Source: Symbiodinium natans
Taxonomy: Eukaryota > Sar > Dinophyceae > Suessiales > Symbiodiniaceae
Assembly (NCBI GenBank): GCA_905221605.1
Contig: CAJNDS010002246.1
Location: 1,187,429 to 1,247,428, forward strand
Length of the DNA: 60,000 nucleotides
Direction: 5' to 3'
How positions within the stretch are numbered: the stretch's first letter is position 1; every line of letters begins with the position of its first letter. Below, in pieces: positions 26,144-34,578 of this stretch. Both the position numbers and the translations under genes were made by a program. The notes beneath the pieces were generated by a model. It searched no databases and was not told where the DNA came from. It was given only the letters and a program-made list of their open reading frames with translations.

Positions 26144-28454
26144 TACTCTTCTGATGCCACCACAATCGGCTCCCGGCGTTGATCGGCAATCCCAGCAGAC
26201 GATCGTTCCTCTGGGCGAGCTGGTAAAAATCCTCGGCTACACCATGAAGTGGTCCCAGGAGGAGTGCATCTTGGAGGACCCCAATGGAGAGGTCATTCAC
26301 CTGAGTACCAACTCAGGATGTCCCCAGCTGTGCGAGGCTGAAGCATTGGCACTGATCGCCCGCCTGGAAGAGCGAAAGCGAGAGCGCCTCGAGAATGAGA
26401 CCTTGGCTACAGAGGACAGAATCGCGAAGGTGGCCTCCTACATGGACCGGTCTTGGTTTGAGTACCTGCTGAACTACACATCCACCAACAATAAGGAGGC
26501 AGGACTTCGAGCTCTACGGGATGTGCCATTTCTGAGGGAAGTTCCGGGGGAATGCATAAATGGGCTGATACCTCCTGGAGAACCAAAGGGAGGATGGGAG
26601 ACCATGAAGAAGGTGACTTACCTGACAAGGGCCCAGCGACGAACCTTGCTCACCGCTAAGAAGTGGATAGTGCATCTCTTCGCTGGGGAGGAGGGACACA
26701 TGGAGTTCTACAAGTTCCATGATGGCGACACGGTGGTCTTGGAGGTGGACATCAGACAAAGTCGAGGACATAACCTCCTGGGTGATTCGCCAACATGGGA
26801 GATGCTTCTGTGGGGGGCCCGTATGGGCAAGATCGACATGCTTTGTGGAGGACCACCGGGTCGTGATGGGCTTGCGTTTTGTCCCAAGGAGCCGGACGCT
26901 ACGACCCTCAAGCCTTTGTCTTTGATCTCGAGAATGCTCTGGCTGTATGCGGTGGCGGCAACCGGAAGGATGACTATGGCTAAGGGGGCACTCCGTCATA
27001 AAGAAGTTGGCTTCGTGATTGAGCACCCCGGGCCTACTACTTCATCGCCACCACAACCAAGGGACCAGCGCCCATTCCTATGGGAAACCAACATGTGGAA
27101 GGAGTTTAAGGGCGAGACCGGCATGTTTGAGGTCGCGTTTGAGCAAGGGGGAACCGGAGCATCGTCGAGAATGAGCACGGTGTTGGAAACCAACGTCCCC
27201 TACTCAAGAGGCTTGGAGGGCATCAAGTCGGACGACAACCTGAAGGACCACCCAGAAGGTGCAGATCGAAGCCGATGGTCACCAGGGCTAGTGAGGGCAT
27301 TGACCATTGCTTTCCATATGTGGTCACGGAGTCCAAGGGTGTATGCCATGAGTCCCGAAAGATGGAAGGCCCATGTAGATGCATCTCATCTCCCGTACCA
27401 TAGGGACTGCTCGACATGCGTCATGGCAAGAGGGACTGGAAGGCGCCACGCTCGAGTCCATCATCCGGACAGCTATGTCCTTACTTCAGACCTCTCGGGG
27501 CCGCTGAAGCCAGGACTAGATGCAGCTGTTAAGGGAACGCCGGCCTGCAACATCCGCTACCTGCTGGTTGCCAAGTACCTCTTTCCCAAGGAGTTCGTGC
27601 GTGCCTACACAAAAAGGGAACCACCGTCTGAGGAGGGTATGGTCGAGCAATCCCAACCTGAACCTGGAGAAGCAGGACTTCAACTTGAGGAAGAAGACGA
27701 CCAGCTACTCCCGGATGATGAGGCCGACTACGAACCTTCCATCGATGATGAGGATCACAATGAAGAAGGTGGAGAGCAGTTGGTGGATCTGATTGAACCC
27801 TTAGACAACAAGGATGGGGAAGCGAGCAATGAGCGGGAGGAGGAATTGGCAACTCATGATTCTGAAGATGGAGGTCCTAAAGGGCATGCAGCAATGAGAA
27901 CTGGAGATTGCCGTCCCCCCGAGATGACTTCGCTGGTGTTTGCTGTCGGGATACCCAACAATAAGACTGCTACGATCAAGGGCGCTTTGCAGGACGTCAT
28001 CCTGTACCTGGGTGCCCATGGCCTACCAGTCCTTCGATTCCACTCCGACCGCGGTGAATACTATTCAGCAGCCTTCAAGTCCTGGTTGAGAGAGCAGGGA
28101 ATTCGAGGAACCTGGGCGGAACCCGGAATTCCGCAAACCAATGGTCATGCCGAAGCCACCGTGAAGTGGATTAAGAACAGGACCCGAACCATGTTGGTGG
28201 CTAGTGAACTACCTGTTCGTCTTTGGCCAGCAGCGGCTGAAACGGCAGCTGCCGAACAGCGAGCTGCGGTGCTGGGTTGGAAATCTTCACTCCTGGCTCC
28301 TTTCGGCACAACCGTACATGTGAAAAAGAGACCGTGCACCGCGCTTGGTCCGAGGAGGAGTGGAGACGTTCGATCCTCGGTGGATGAAGGGGAGATACGC
28401 TGGTTTGAGTGGATTACTGGATCGAGGCCACTTGGTCTATCTTCCGGCAGATGA
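26115..28454 (+). CDS. pol: Pol part 1: methyltransferase-like domain and integrase
   Basis: Open in the +1 frame relative to Gag, overlapping its end; the start given is only the first possible codon. After ~180 residues comes a Rossmann methyltransferase-like segment: IVHLFAGEEGH (26667, motif I-like), VVLEVDI, MLCGGPPGRDG (26838, like the GPPC loop of C5-cytosine methyltransferases but with Gly for the catalytic Cys) and GFVIEHPGP (27009). Then a His/Cys pre-integrase finger (HLPYHRDCSTC, ~27387-27419) and the integrase core with Asp at 27489, Asp at 28047 (FHSDRG) and Glu at 28152 (NGHAEATVKW), a D,D-34-E arrangement. About 100 very acidic residues are inserted between the first Asp and the rest of the core (about 27613-27925). 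The frame ends in a stop after reading out of phase; the integrase C-terminus continues in the next entry. Confidence 0.85.
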   Translation: MEVQLAGNHDTLLMPPQSAPGVDRQSQQTIVPLGELVKILGYTMKWSQEECILEDPNGEVIHLSTNSGCPQLCEAEALALIARLEERKRERLENETLATEDRIAKVASYMDRSWFEYLLNYTSTNNKEAGLRALRDVPFLREVPGECINGLIPPGEPKGGWETMKKVTYLTRAQRRTLLTAKKWIVHLFAGEEGHMEFYKFHDGDTVVLEVDIRQSRGHNLLGDSPTWEMLLWGARMGKIDMLCGGPPGRDGLAFCPKEPDATTLKPLSLISRMLWLYAVAATGRMTMAKGALRHKEVGFVIEHPGPTTSSPPQPRDQRPFLWETNMWKEFKGETGMFEVAFEQGGTGASSRMSTVLETNVPYSRGLEGIKSDDNLKDHPEGADRSRWSPGLVRALTIAFHMWSRSPRVYAMSPERWKAHVDASHLPYHRDCSTCVMARGTGRRHARVHHPDSYVLTSDLSGPLKPGLDAAVKGTPACNIRYLLVAKYLFPKEFVRAYTKREPPSEEGMVEQSQPEPGEAGLQLEEEDDQLLPDDEADYEPSIDDEDHNEEGGEQLVDLIEPLDNKDGEASNEREEELATHDSEDGGPKGHAAMRTGDCRPPEMTSLVFAVGIPNNKTATIKGALQDVILYLGAHGLPVLRFHSDRGEYYSAAFKSWLREQGIRGTWAEPGIPQTNGHAEATVKWIKNRTRTMLVASELPVRLWPAAAETAAAEQRAAVLGWKSSLLAPFGTTVHVKKRPCTALGPRRSGDVRSSVDEGEIRWFEWITGSRPLGLSSGR

Positions 28455-28779
28455 GAACAAGGCTGAAGGTTTCTTCCACACTTTCCATGTGAGGCCCAAC
28501 CTGGTGGATCCCGGCGGGCCAACTGCAACATTGGAGGCAGATGAGGTCGTGAAACCGGCTACTCGTTTGTCCGAAAAAACCAAACTCGCCGATGTGGTTC
28601 CTAGAGTTGCAGTACTGGAGAGGGTGAAGCCGGGAGCGATCGAGGAGGAGGCTCAGCAGGTGTTGGAGATCAATGAGGAGGATGAAGACATGAAGTTTGT
28701 GGAAAGGTGGTTCAGGGACGGACCGTTACCCAACTTCAAGGCTGGAGCATATCGACATGGAGGTGTGGTTGGGGTGTGA
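28345..28779 (+). CDS. pol: Pol part 2: integrase C-terminal region
   Basis: Opens in a different frame from the preceding integrase and overlaps it by about 110 bp. It begins VRGGVETFDPRWMKGRYAGL, the tail that normally follows integrase in these elements (GRYAGLS...GHLVYLP). An acidic linker with EEEAQQVLEINEEDEDMKF follows. Probably part of the same polyprotein interrupted by a frame change near 28340. The first codon given is TTG, so it is not an independent start. No catalytic motif. Confidence 0.75.
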   Translation: MVRGGVETFDPRWMKGRYAGLSGLLDRGHLVYLPADENKAEGFFHTFHVRPNLVDPGGPTATLEADEVVKPATRLSEKTKLADVVPRVAVLERVKPGAIEEEAQQVLEINEEDEDMKFVERWFRDGPLPNFKAGAYRHGGVVGV

Positions 28780-29192
28780 ATACTACATCACAATATCCTC
28801 ATCTAGTGCAAGTGCTCACCAGAATCCTACAGCGCTCCATGCCTGAGGCAACCTTCACAGCTGTACTGGTGTCCACCAACACTTTGAAGGAGTTTCATCA
28901 GGATGTTAATAACGATGCGACCACGAAGAACTTCCTGGTGCCAGTCGTGTGTCCGTCAAAAGGAGGAGGAGTATGGGTTCAACTACAACCTGGAGACGTG
29001 GTTCAGGGAGAACTGAGTCAAAGACCGAATGCCAAGGGAGAACTGGTGTTTGGAAATTTGCACCCGCTCGTAAAGGGGAAGTGCATCTCTTTCTCCCCGA
29101 GGAGGTCCCATGAGGTTATGGAATGGACTGGTGATCGAGTTGTGATCATTGGATATACCCCCCACTGCCACGGACATATGGCTACCCGATGA
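28707..29192 (+). CDS. Pol part 3: putative 2OG-Fe(II) oxygenase-like domain
   Basis: Again a new frame, overlapping the previous one by ~70 bp. From about 28780 it reads as a small beta-rich domain. It has H-x-D (FHQDVNN, His at 28896, Asp at 28902), GGGVWVQLQPGD, then VKGKCISFSPRRSHEV (His at 29109) and TGDRVVIIGYTP (Arg at 29136, nine residues after the His). The order H-x-D ... GG-LWV ... GK-x-x-x-F-x5-HEV ... G-x-R-x5-Y is the pattern of double-stranded beta-helix 2-oxoglutarate/Fe(II) oxygenases: an HxD...H metal triad plus an Arg for 2OG. This is inference from motif reading. If active, the domain would hydroxylate an unknown substrate (nucleic acid or protein). It stops at TGA 29190-29192, overlapping the next ATG by four bases (ATGA). 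Confidence 0.6.
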   Translation: MVQGRTVTQLQGWSISTWRCGWGVNTTSQYPHLVQVLTRILQRSMPEATFTAVLVSTNTLKEFHQDVNNDATTKNFLVPVVCPSKGGGVWVQLQPGDVVQGELSQRPNAKGELVFGNLHPLVKGKCISFSPRRSHEVMEWTGDRVVIIGYTPHCHGHMATR

Positions 29193-32110
29193 TTAAGACG
29201 CTGGAGAGCCTAGGTTTTCAACCTCCTCTATCACAACTACCAGAGTACTACATCCCGACTCCCGAGATTGCGAAGATTGACCTCAATCACCCCACTGAAG
29301 TCACAACCGAGAAGGATGATGAGCAGGTGGAACCAATGGTGAACGCAAGTGATTGGGAGATGTTTCTGGAGGTTGAAGGTGGTGAAGCGAGCTTAGGAGG
29401 AGGTGGAGGCGATCTGTTTGGATCAACCGGCCCAACAATCTGCAAGGCGGAGGTCGGCTACACACCCGACATCGAGGAATTGCTGGCTTCGTTGAAGGCA
29501 CCGTTGGACGTGGTACATAATGTTGATCCCCAAGAAGTTCTCCGTTCTCTGGAAAAATGGCTGCCAGCAATTCAAAAGGAAGTTAAAAGCGTGGAGCATG
29601 CCATCGAGAGATTGAGGAGGGGGACAGCGGCACGTGCTGGTTGGCTGCAAAGGAAGGGGGTCCAACGACTTCCCACCAAGTTCGTCTACACGGTGAAGCC
29701 GAATGACAAGGCCGACCTCAATGACCCGTCGACCTGGTTCAAGCGAAAGGCTCGGCTGGTGGTTTGTGGCAATATGGCAGTCAATAGCAATCCCGACCTC
29801 TTCACTGAATCAGCTCCGGCTGAAGCAGTCCGAGCGGCTCTGACCCTCACTTGCAAGAACCAGTGGTCGGTGGGAATACTCGATGTCGTCACAGCCTTCT
29901 TGAAGACACCCATTGGAAGATCCACAAGGGCTCCCGTCGTGGTAGTCCAGCCACCCAAGCTGTTGGAACGCTTGAAGATCATCGAGGAGTTCGAGCTTTG
30001 GGGCCTAATTAAGGCGCTATATGGACTCAAGGAGTCACCTCGCTTGTGGGGAAGCTATAGAGACCATGAGCTGGAGTCCCTCACCCTGACGATCAATGAT
30101 AAGATCCTGCAGCTCAGAAAGGGAAAGGCGGTGGCTGCGTGGTGGACCGTCTTGGGCTCTAACCAGGAGATCATGGCAGTTATCGTGATCTATGTGGACG
30201 ATTTCATGATCTGTGGTAGTCGGGAAACCATCGTGAAGTTGGCCCAGGGGATCCAAGGACTATGGGAAACCACGGAATTGCAGATGATATCGCCACAACA
30301 ACCCGTTCGGTTCTTGGGAATGGAGATATGTCTTCGGGGAGGAGGAGAAGAACCAATGTCCTTTGGAATCACCCAAGAAGCCTACATCCGCGAGCTCCTA
30401 AGGACGAGGAAGGTTGCCGCCACCCAGTTGGATCGTGTTCCGTTGAGCAAGGACTCAGCATCTTTCTCCGTCTTGGACAACGACATCCCACCCAATGACT
30501 TTGATGTCCACTTGGCCCAACAACTCACAGGAGAGCTGCTTTGGGTTTCTCAGCGGAGCCGCCCGGAGCTGTCATTTGTGACCTCACTCATGTCGGCATT
30601 GACCACGAAGGCTCCAAGCCGAGTGATCACAATTGGTATGAAGGCCCTGGGGTACTTGCAGCGAACGCAAGCCCGACAATTGACCATCGGCTACGACGGG
30701 TCTGGCTTAGCGCTATTCTGTGATGCGGCCTATGCTCCGGAATCTGGAAGGTCGCACTCGGGATGGGCGGTGTTTTGGGCTGGCTCAGCAATCGTATGGA
30801 GATCGGGAAGGCAAAGTGTGATATCGCTCTCCACGGCGGAGAGTGAACTTATCTCCATGTTGGACGGAGCGGTGGCAACCCTGGGAGTGGAAGCTTTGCT
30901 ACAGGATATTGGGGTGGAGGTCTCAGCACGTACCATCTACACCGACAGCACCTCTGCTTTGGCAATTTCGTCTGGTAGTGGTGGATGGCGTACTCGGCAC
31001 CTCCGCATAAAGGCTGGGTGGCTGCAAGAGCAGCTGGATGCTGGCATCATCATGGTGAAGCACTGTGCTGGAAGAATTCAGCTAGCAGACCTATTAACAA
31101 AGGCCCTCGCTGCCCAGAGGATCAATGACCTCCTCAGTCTTTGGGGAGTGACCGACAGCTCATCGACAAGCAGAACAGAAACGTCATCGAGTTCTGGTGG
31201 AGCGGCTAAGGTTCTGCTGGCCCTCGTGTGCTGCCTACTGATAGTGGGAGCTAAGGCGGAAGAGGAGGCCCTTGGAGTTCAGAGTCGACTTTCTGTTGAT
31301 TGGGACTTGGTGGGGTGGCTACTTCTGTTTCTGGCGGTCGCAGGGGTTGTGGCAATATGGGAGGCGATGAAGTGGGTGACCACTGAAGTATGGGATTGGA
31401 CTCCAGGGTCAGGAACGAGGAAGTTGAGAAAGCTTCAAAGGTTGGAGGTAGCGACAAGAAGGGCGATTGAGGCAGAGATTCGAAGGCGAGCCAAGGAGGA
31501 GAGCGATGATGCGACCCCTTCGACCCGGCCAACTACTTCTTCGACCCGACCAGCTACTTCTTCGACCCAACCAGCTACTTCTTCGACCCGACCAGCTACT
31601 TCTTCGACCCAACCTGCCACTCTGTCGACTCTCAATGACAAGCTCCGAATCCAAGCGCCAGCACCGATGAATCCGACTGGAATGTCCACAACACCGAGAT
31701 CTACACGTGATTCGCAACAACCGAGCCATCTACAGAGATCTCCAGCAACCAGCACTACGAGCTATGGCGACTGGAATGAAGGTGAGTTTCCTTCAGATCG
31801 CACAAGGGTGTGCATTGACGTTATCATGCTCATGGTGGTGGAGGAGATCAAGACTGGACTTCGTGAAGAAGGCTTGTCGCTTACTGGCACGAAGGAAGTT
31901 TTGGCGGCGAGGTTGGCGACCCACATCGAGGAGGGAGTGTTCCCAGCGAGGGAATTGCCCACCACGAGACAGCTGAAGTATGTCCTCTACATCTGGCGAG
32001 AAAGGAACTTGGCTTTCAAGGTTCGTCTGAGATGGGGCGATATCTGTACAAAGGGACGAGTTTCCAGATGGATTAGTATGTGGAAAAATGCTGGTGAGGA
32101 ACTTCAGTGA
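29189..32110 (+). CDS. pol: Pol part 4: reverse transcriptase, RNase H, membrane and SAP-like region
   Basis: 973 residues from ATG 29189; the ATG may be fortuitous because sequence homologous to the same polyprotein spans the junction. The copia-type RT (RVT_2) occupies ~165-400, with LDVVTAFL (Asp232) and YVDD at 335-338. RNase H spans ~500-645 with Asp512, Glu551 (STAESE), Asp586 (YTDSTSA), RTRHL and ADLLTKAL. After RNase H, where simple copia elements end, come two hydrophobic segments (~672-688 and ~708-724), a Lys/Arg-rich helix, STRPATSSTQPAT repeats (~778-812) and a SAP-like helix pair (~882-914, EEIKTGLREEGLSLTGTKEV). A basic/aromatic tail follows. RT and RNase H make the cDNA in the Gag particle. 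The membrane segments could tether or process the precursor; the SAP-like motif could bind DNA. All RT and RNase H catalytic residues checked are present. Confidence 0.92.
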   Translation: MIKTLESLGFQPPLSQLPEYYIPTPEIAKIDLNHPTEVTTEKDDEQVEPMVNASDWEMFLEVEGGEASLGGGGGDLFGSTGPTICKAEVGYTPDIEELLASLKAPLDVVHNVDPQEVLRSLEKWLPAIQKEVKSVEHAIERLRRGTAARAGWLQRKGVQRLPTKFVYTVKPNDKADLNDPSTWFKRKARLVVCGNMAVNSNPDLFTESAPAEAVRAALTLTCKNQWSVGILDVVTAFLKTPIGRSTRAPVVVVQPPKLLERLKIIEEFELWGLIKALYGLKESPRLWGSYRDHELESLTLTINDKILQLRKGKAVAAWWTVLGSNQEIMAVIVIYVDDFMICGSRETIVKLAQGIQGLWETTELQMISPQQPVRFLGMEICLRGGGEEPMSFGITQEAYIRELLRTRKVAATQLDRVPLSKDSASFSVLDNDIPPNDFDVHLAQQLTGELLWVSQRSRPELSFVTSLMSALTTKAPSRVITIGMKALGYLQRTQARQLTIGYDGSGLALFCDAAYAPESGRSHSGWAVFWAGSAIVWRSGRQSVISLSTAESELISMLDGAVATLGVEALLQDIGVEVSARTIYTDSTSALAISSGSGGWRTRHLRIKAGWLQEQLDAGIIMVKHCAGRIQLADLLTKALAAQRINDLLSLWGVTDSSSTSRTETSSSSGGAAKVLLALVCCLLIVGAKAEEEALGVQSRLSVDWDLVGWLLLFLAVAGVVAIWEAMKWVTTEVWDWTPGSGTRKLRKLQRLEVATRRAIEAEIRRRAKEESDDATPSTRPTTSSTRPATSSTQPATSSTRPATSSTQPATLSTLNDKLRIQAPAPMNPTGMSTTPRSTRDSQQPSHLQRSPATSTTSYGDWNEGEFPSDRTRVCIDVIMLMVVEEIKTGLREEGLSLTGTKEVLAARLATHIEEGVFPARELPTTRQLKYVLYIWRERNLAFKVRLRWGDICTKGRVSRWISMWKNAGEELQ

Positions 32111-32162
32111 GGCGAAGGCGATGGGATGTGGATATTGGGGCTGCAGCACCTATCGAAGCTGC

Positions 32163-32172
32163 AGAGGAGGAG
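32163..32172 (+). promoter_or_regulatory. Polypurine tract
   Basis: AGAGGAGGAG lies directly against the TG of the 3' LTR, the expected place for plus-strand DNA priming. Confidence 0.8.
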
Positions 32173-32497
32173 TGAAGAAGACCCTCGCCCCGCCAAGGTA
32201 CATCTCAACGACCGCTTCCTCGTGGGCCGTTTGTTTGCTCAGGGAAGGGCTGCGGAACAAGCCCCTTGAGCCACCATGTGTGTGTGAAGCACCACATCGT
32301 CGCATGTCACAACGACTTTGCAGTTCGTATGAGCATAGCTCTACAAGCATCAGACACCAGAGATATGTACAAACCTCTTTTGACTCTGAGACAGTCATGT
32401 GCTTTGCTGCAAAAGATTCTCCAATTCGAGTCGTTGCCATGGCTGATTCTGATGTTGGGACTGTAGTGGGCCTTCCTGAAGATCCCATGCAACGAGA
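32173..32497 (+). repeat. 3' LTR
   Basis: Read as identical to 23160-23484 over 325 bp. It carries the same ATG context as the Gag start, which here runs into CCCTAAA-type DNA and soon stops. Confidence 0.92.
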
Positions 32498-32690
32498 ACC
32501 CTAAACCCTAAAACCCTACAACCCCAAACCCCTTAAGCCCCAAACCCTAAACCCCAAACCCTAAACCCCACACCCTAAACCCCAAACCCTAACCCTAAAC
32601 CCCAAACCCTACACCCCAAACCCCAAACCCTAAACCCTAAACCCCAAACCCTACACCCTAAACCCCAAACCCTAAACCCCCCCCCTCCCC
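32498..32690 (-). repeat. CCCTAAA/CCCCAAA array with right target-site duplication
   Basis: The first five bases (ACCCT) duplicate the left flank of the element. CCCTAAA and CCCCAAA units alternate to a C-run at about 32679-32692. Confidence 0.9.
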
Positions 32691-32696
32691 CCTTGA

Positions 32697-32786
32697 GATG
32701 GCAACCTGAGGTGCCTCCCCAGCGGCCGCGTCTCCGTCCAGCGCCTAAGCTGGCCCCTGGGCCGGGGCGCCCTGTGGCGCTTCAAG
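32697..32786 (+). CDS. Candidate host exon fragment
   Basis: Preceded by a C-rich tract and TTGAG; reads DGNLRCLPSGRVSVQRLSWP, then LGRGALWRFKG, and runs into GGGTTTAGGG. High GC, unlike the flanking repeats. No family recognised. Confidence 0.4.
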
Positions 32787-33170
32787 GGGGGTTTAGGGTT
32801 TAGGGTTTAGGGTTTTAGGGTTTAGGGTTTTAGGATTTAGGCTTTAGGGTGTTTGGTGTTTAGGGTTTAGGGTGTAGGGTTTAGGGTTTGGGGCTTTAGC
32901 GTTTAGAGTTGAGGGTGAGGGTTTGGGGTTTTGGGTCTTGGGTTTTAGGGTTTAGGGCGTGGTTCTGCGTCAAGAACTTGAATAAGGCAACCCTGAAGCC
33001 GGCCCTACCCTAACCCCTAAACCCCTAAGCCCTAGATTAAAGGGACGGCTTCAGGGTTTTGGGCTTTCTAAGGTTTCTAGGGCTTTCCTCTCCTGTTGTC
33101 CATGCCCGTGCAGTTTTAAGGTAGATTACATTCCGTCGTTTTCCCACGGCACATGCTCTGTTCAAGCTAG
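32787..33170 (+). repeat. Degenerate TTTAGGG tract and unique DNA
   Basis: G-strand variants (TTTTAGGG, TTTGGGG, TTGAGGG) to about 32960, then unique DNA. Confidence 0.8.
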
Positions 33171-33398
33171 GTGCCTGCGACAGTGCCTACGAAGGAAGTG
33201 GACCGGGGGCACCGGCGACGGCGCAGGTGCCTCCCTTTGAAACTGGCAGGGGTGCAGCGTGCAGTTCTGCACCACAAAGACGAGGACCTGCAGAGCCTGA
33301 CCAAAATTTACTTGGGCAGGATTTCGGAATCACGCACCGCGGATGCAGGGAGAGCATTCCAAGGACCGTCTCATCCATATGACAAGGGCTCCAAGTCC
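33171..33398 (+). other. GC-richer island, possible coding fragment
   Basis: Two plus-strand frames are open over most of the interval (one has GHRRRRRCLPLKLAGVQRAV, the other PPFETGRGAACSSAP). No way to choose between them by reading and no family recognised. Confidence 0.25.
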
Positions 33399-33409
33399 CA
33401 CGTGGTTCA

Positions 33410-34475
33410 GGGGGTTTTCGGGTTTAGGGTTTAGGGGTTTAGGGTTTAGGGTTTAGGATTTGGGGGTTTAGGGTTTAGGGTTTAGGGGTTTTTGGTTCAG
33501 GATTTGGGGTTTGGGGTTTAGGGTTTAGGGTTTGGGGTTTAGGGCTTTAGCGTTTAGGGTTTTAGGGTGGTGCTGCGCTTCAGGGGCTTCAGGATTTAGG
33601 TGTTTTCGGGTGTAGGGTTTAGGGCTTTAGGGTTGTAGGGTGCAGGGTTTTAGGGTTTCAGGGGCTTCATGGCTTTAGGCGTGTCAGGGTTTTCGGTTTG
33701 TGGTTGAGGGTTTAGGGTTTTAGGGCTCAGGATTTAGGGTTTTAGGGTTTAGGTTTCAGGGCTTTAGGTGTTTCAGGGTTCAGGGTTTCCGGGTTTAGGG
33801 TTTTAGGGTTTTAGGGTTTAGGCTTTAGGGCTGCAGGGGCTTCAGGGTTTTTTAGGTGTCTTAGGGTTGAAGGCTTTTCAGGCGTTTAGGGTTTTAGGGT
33901 TGATAAGCTTCAGAGGCTTCATGGTGTAATATCTCAGGATTTTGGGTTTAGGGCTTAGGGCTTAAAATGCTCTGGTCGGGTTTTCGGGTTTACTGTTTGG
34001 GGTCTACTTAGGGTTTCGGTTTCTAGTGTTCCAGGGGCTTCAGGGTTTCAGGGTCTTGGGTTTAGGGTTTTAGGGCTTTAGGTGTTTCAGGGTTTCCGGT
34101 CTAGGGTATGGGCGTTTCAGGGGTTGAGGGTCCAGGGTTTACTGTTTTAGGGTTTAGGTTTCAGGGTTTTAGGGTTTAGGGCTGGTGTTATAGGTTTCAA
34201 GCGAATCTCAAAGCAAACGTTTATTTCAACCGCAGAAGAGCGCGCGGAGATGGCTGGACCTCATAACCATTTTAGGGTTTTAGGGTTTAGGGTTTAGGGT
34301 TTAGGGTTTAGGGGTGTCCCGTGTTTTTGCCCGGATTTCTCAAAAGCTCCTGGGTTACGAACCCATATGGTTTAGGGTTTAGGGTTCAGGGTTAAGGGTT
34401 CAGGATTCAGGGTTTAGGGTTTAGGGGTTTAGGGTTTAGGGGTTTAGAGTTTGGGGGGTTAGGGGTTCAGGGCTC
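33410..34475 (+). repeat. Long degenerate TTTAGGG domain
   Basis: About 1 kb of diverged G-strand motifs (TTTAGGG, TTTTAGGG, TTTCAGGG, CTTTAGG, GCTTCAGGG) with little unique DNA except about 34195-34260. It is the longest uninterrupted diverged telomere-type stretch here and looks older than the pure arrays. No gene. Confidence 0.85.
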
Positions 34476-34490
34476 CCCTGCAGAGGTTTG

Positions 34491-34577
34491 AGCTCGGAGC
34501 TTGGGAAGCTGCATTGCTGCCCGCTGTGGCTGCAGGCCGGACTTCGGGAGGTATCGAGGGAAGCGTCCCCAGCGAGT
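34491..34577 (+). CDS. Candidate host exon fragment
   Basis: After CTCCCCTGCAG (acceptor-like) the frame reads RFELGAWEAALLPAVAAGRT, then SGGIEGSVPSE, and enters CCCTAAA DNA. It lies between G-strand (left) and C-strand (right) repeats, the minority orientation. No family recognised. Confidence 0.35.
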
Positions 34578-34578
34578 A

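Larger units (their letters stand above)
23160..32497 (+). mobile_element. Ty1/copia-class LTR retrotransposon, 9.3 kb
   Basis: Full-length structure: two 325-bp LTRs read as identical, ACCCT target duplication, possible primer-binding site, Gag/protease/integrase/RT/RNase H in copia order (integrase before RT), polypurine tract, 3' LTR. Extra modules are a methyltransferase-like domain before integrase, a 2OG-Fe(II)-oxygenase-like segment between integrase and RT, and a membrane plus SAP-like C-terminal extension. Coding is split over five overlapping frames, with frame changes near 26090, 28340, 28775 and 29189. Identical LTRs imply recent insertion. The frame changes may be real lesions, programmed events or assembly errors. 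The element is inserted in telomere-type DNA. Confidence 0.93.

Noticed and set aside
28345-28454. Separate small genes within pol
   Set aside because: The overlapping frames continue one polyprotein's domain order, so they are better read as frame changes than as independent genes.
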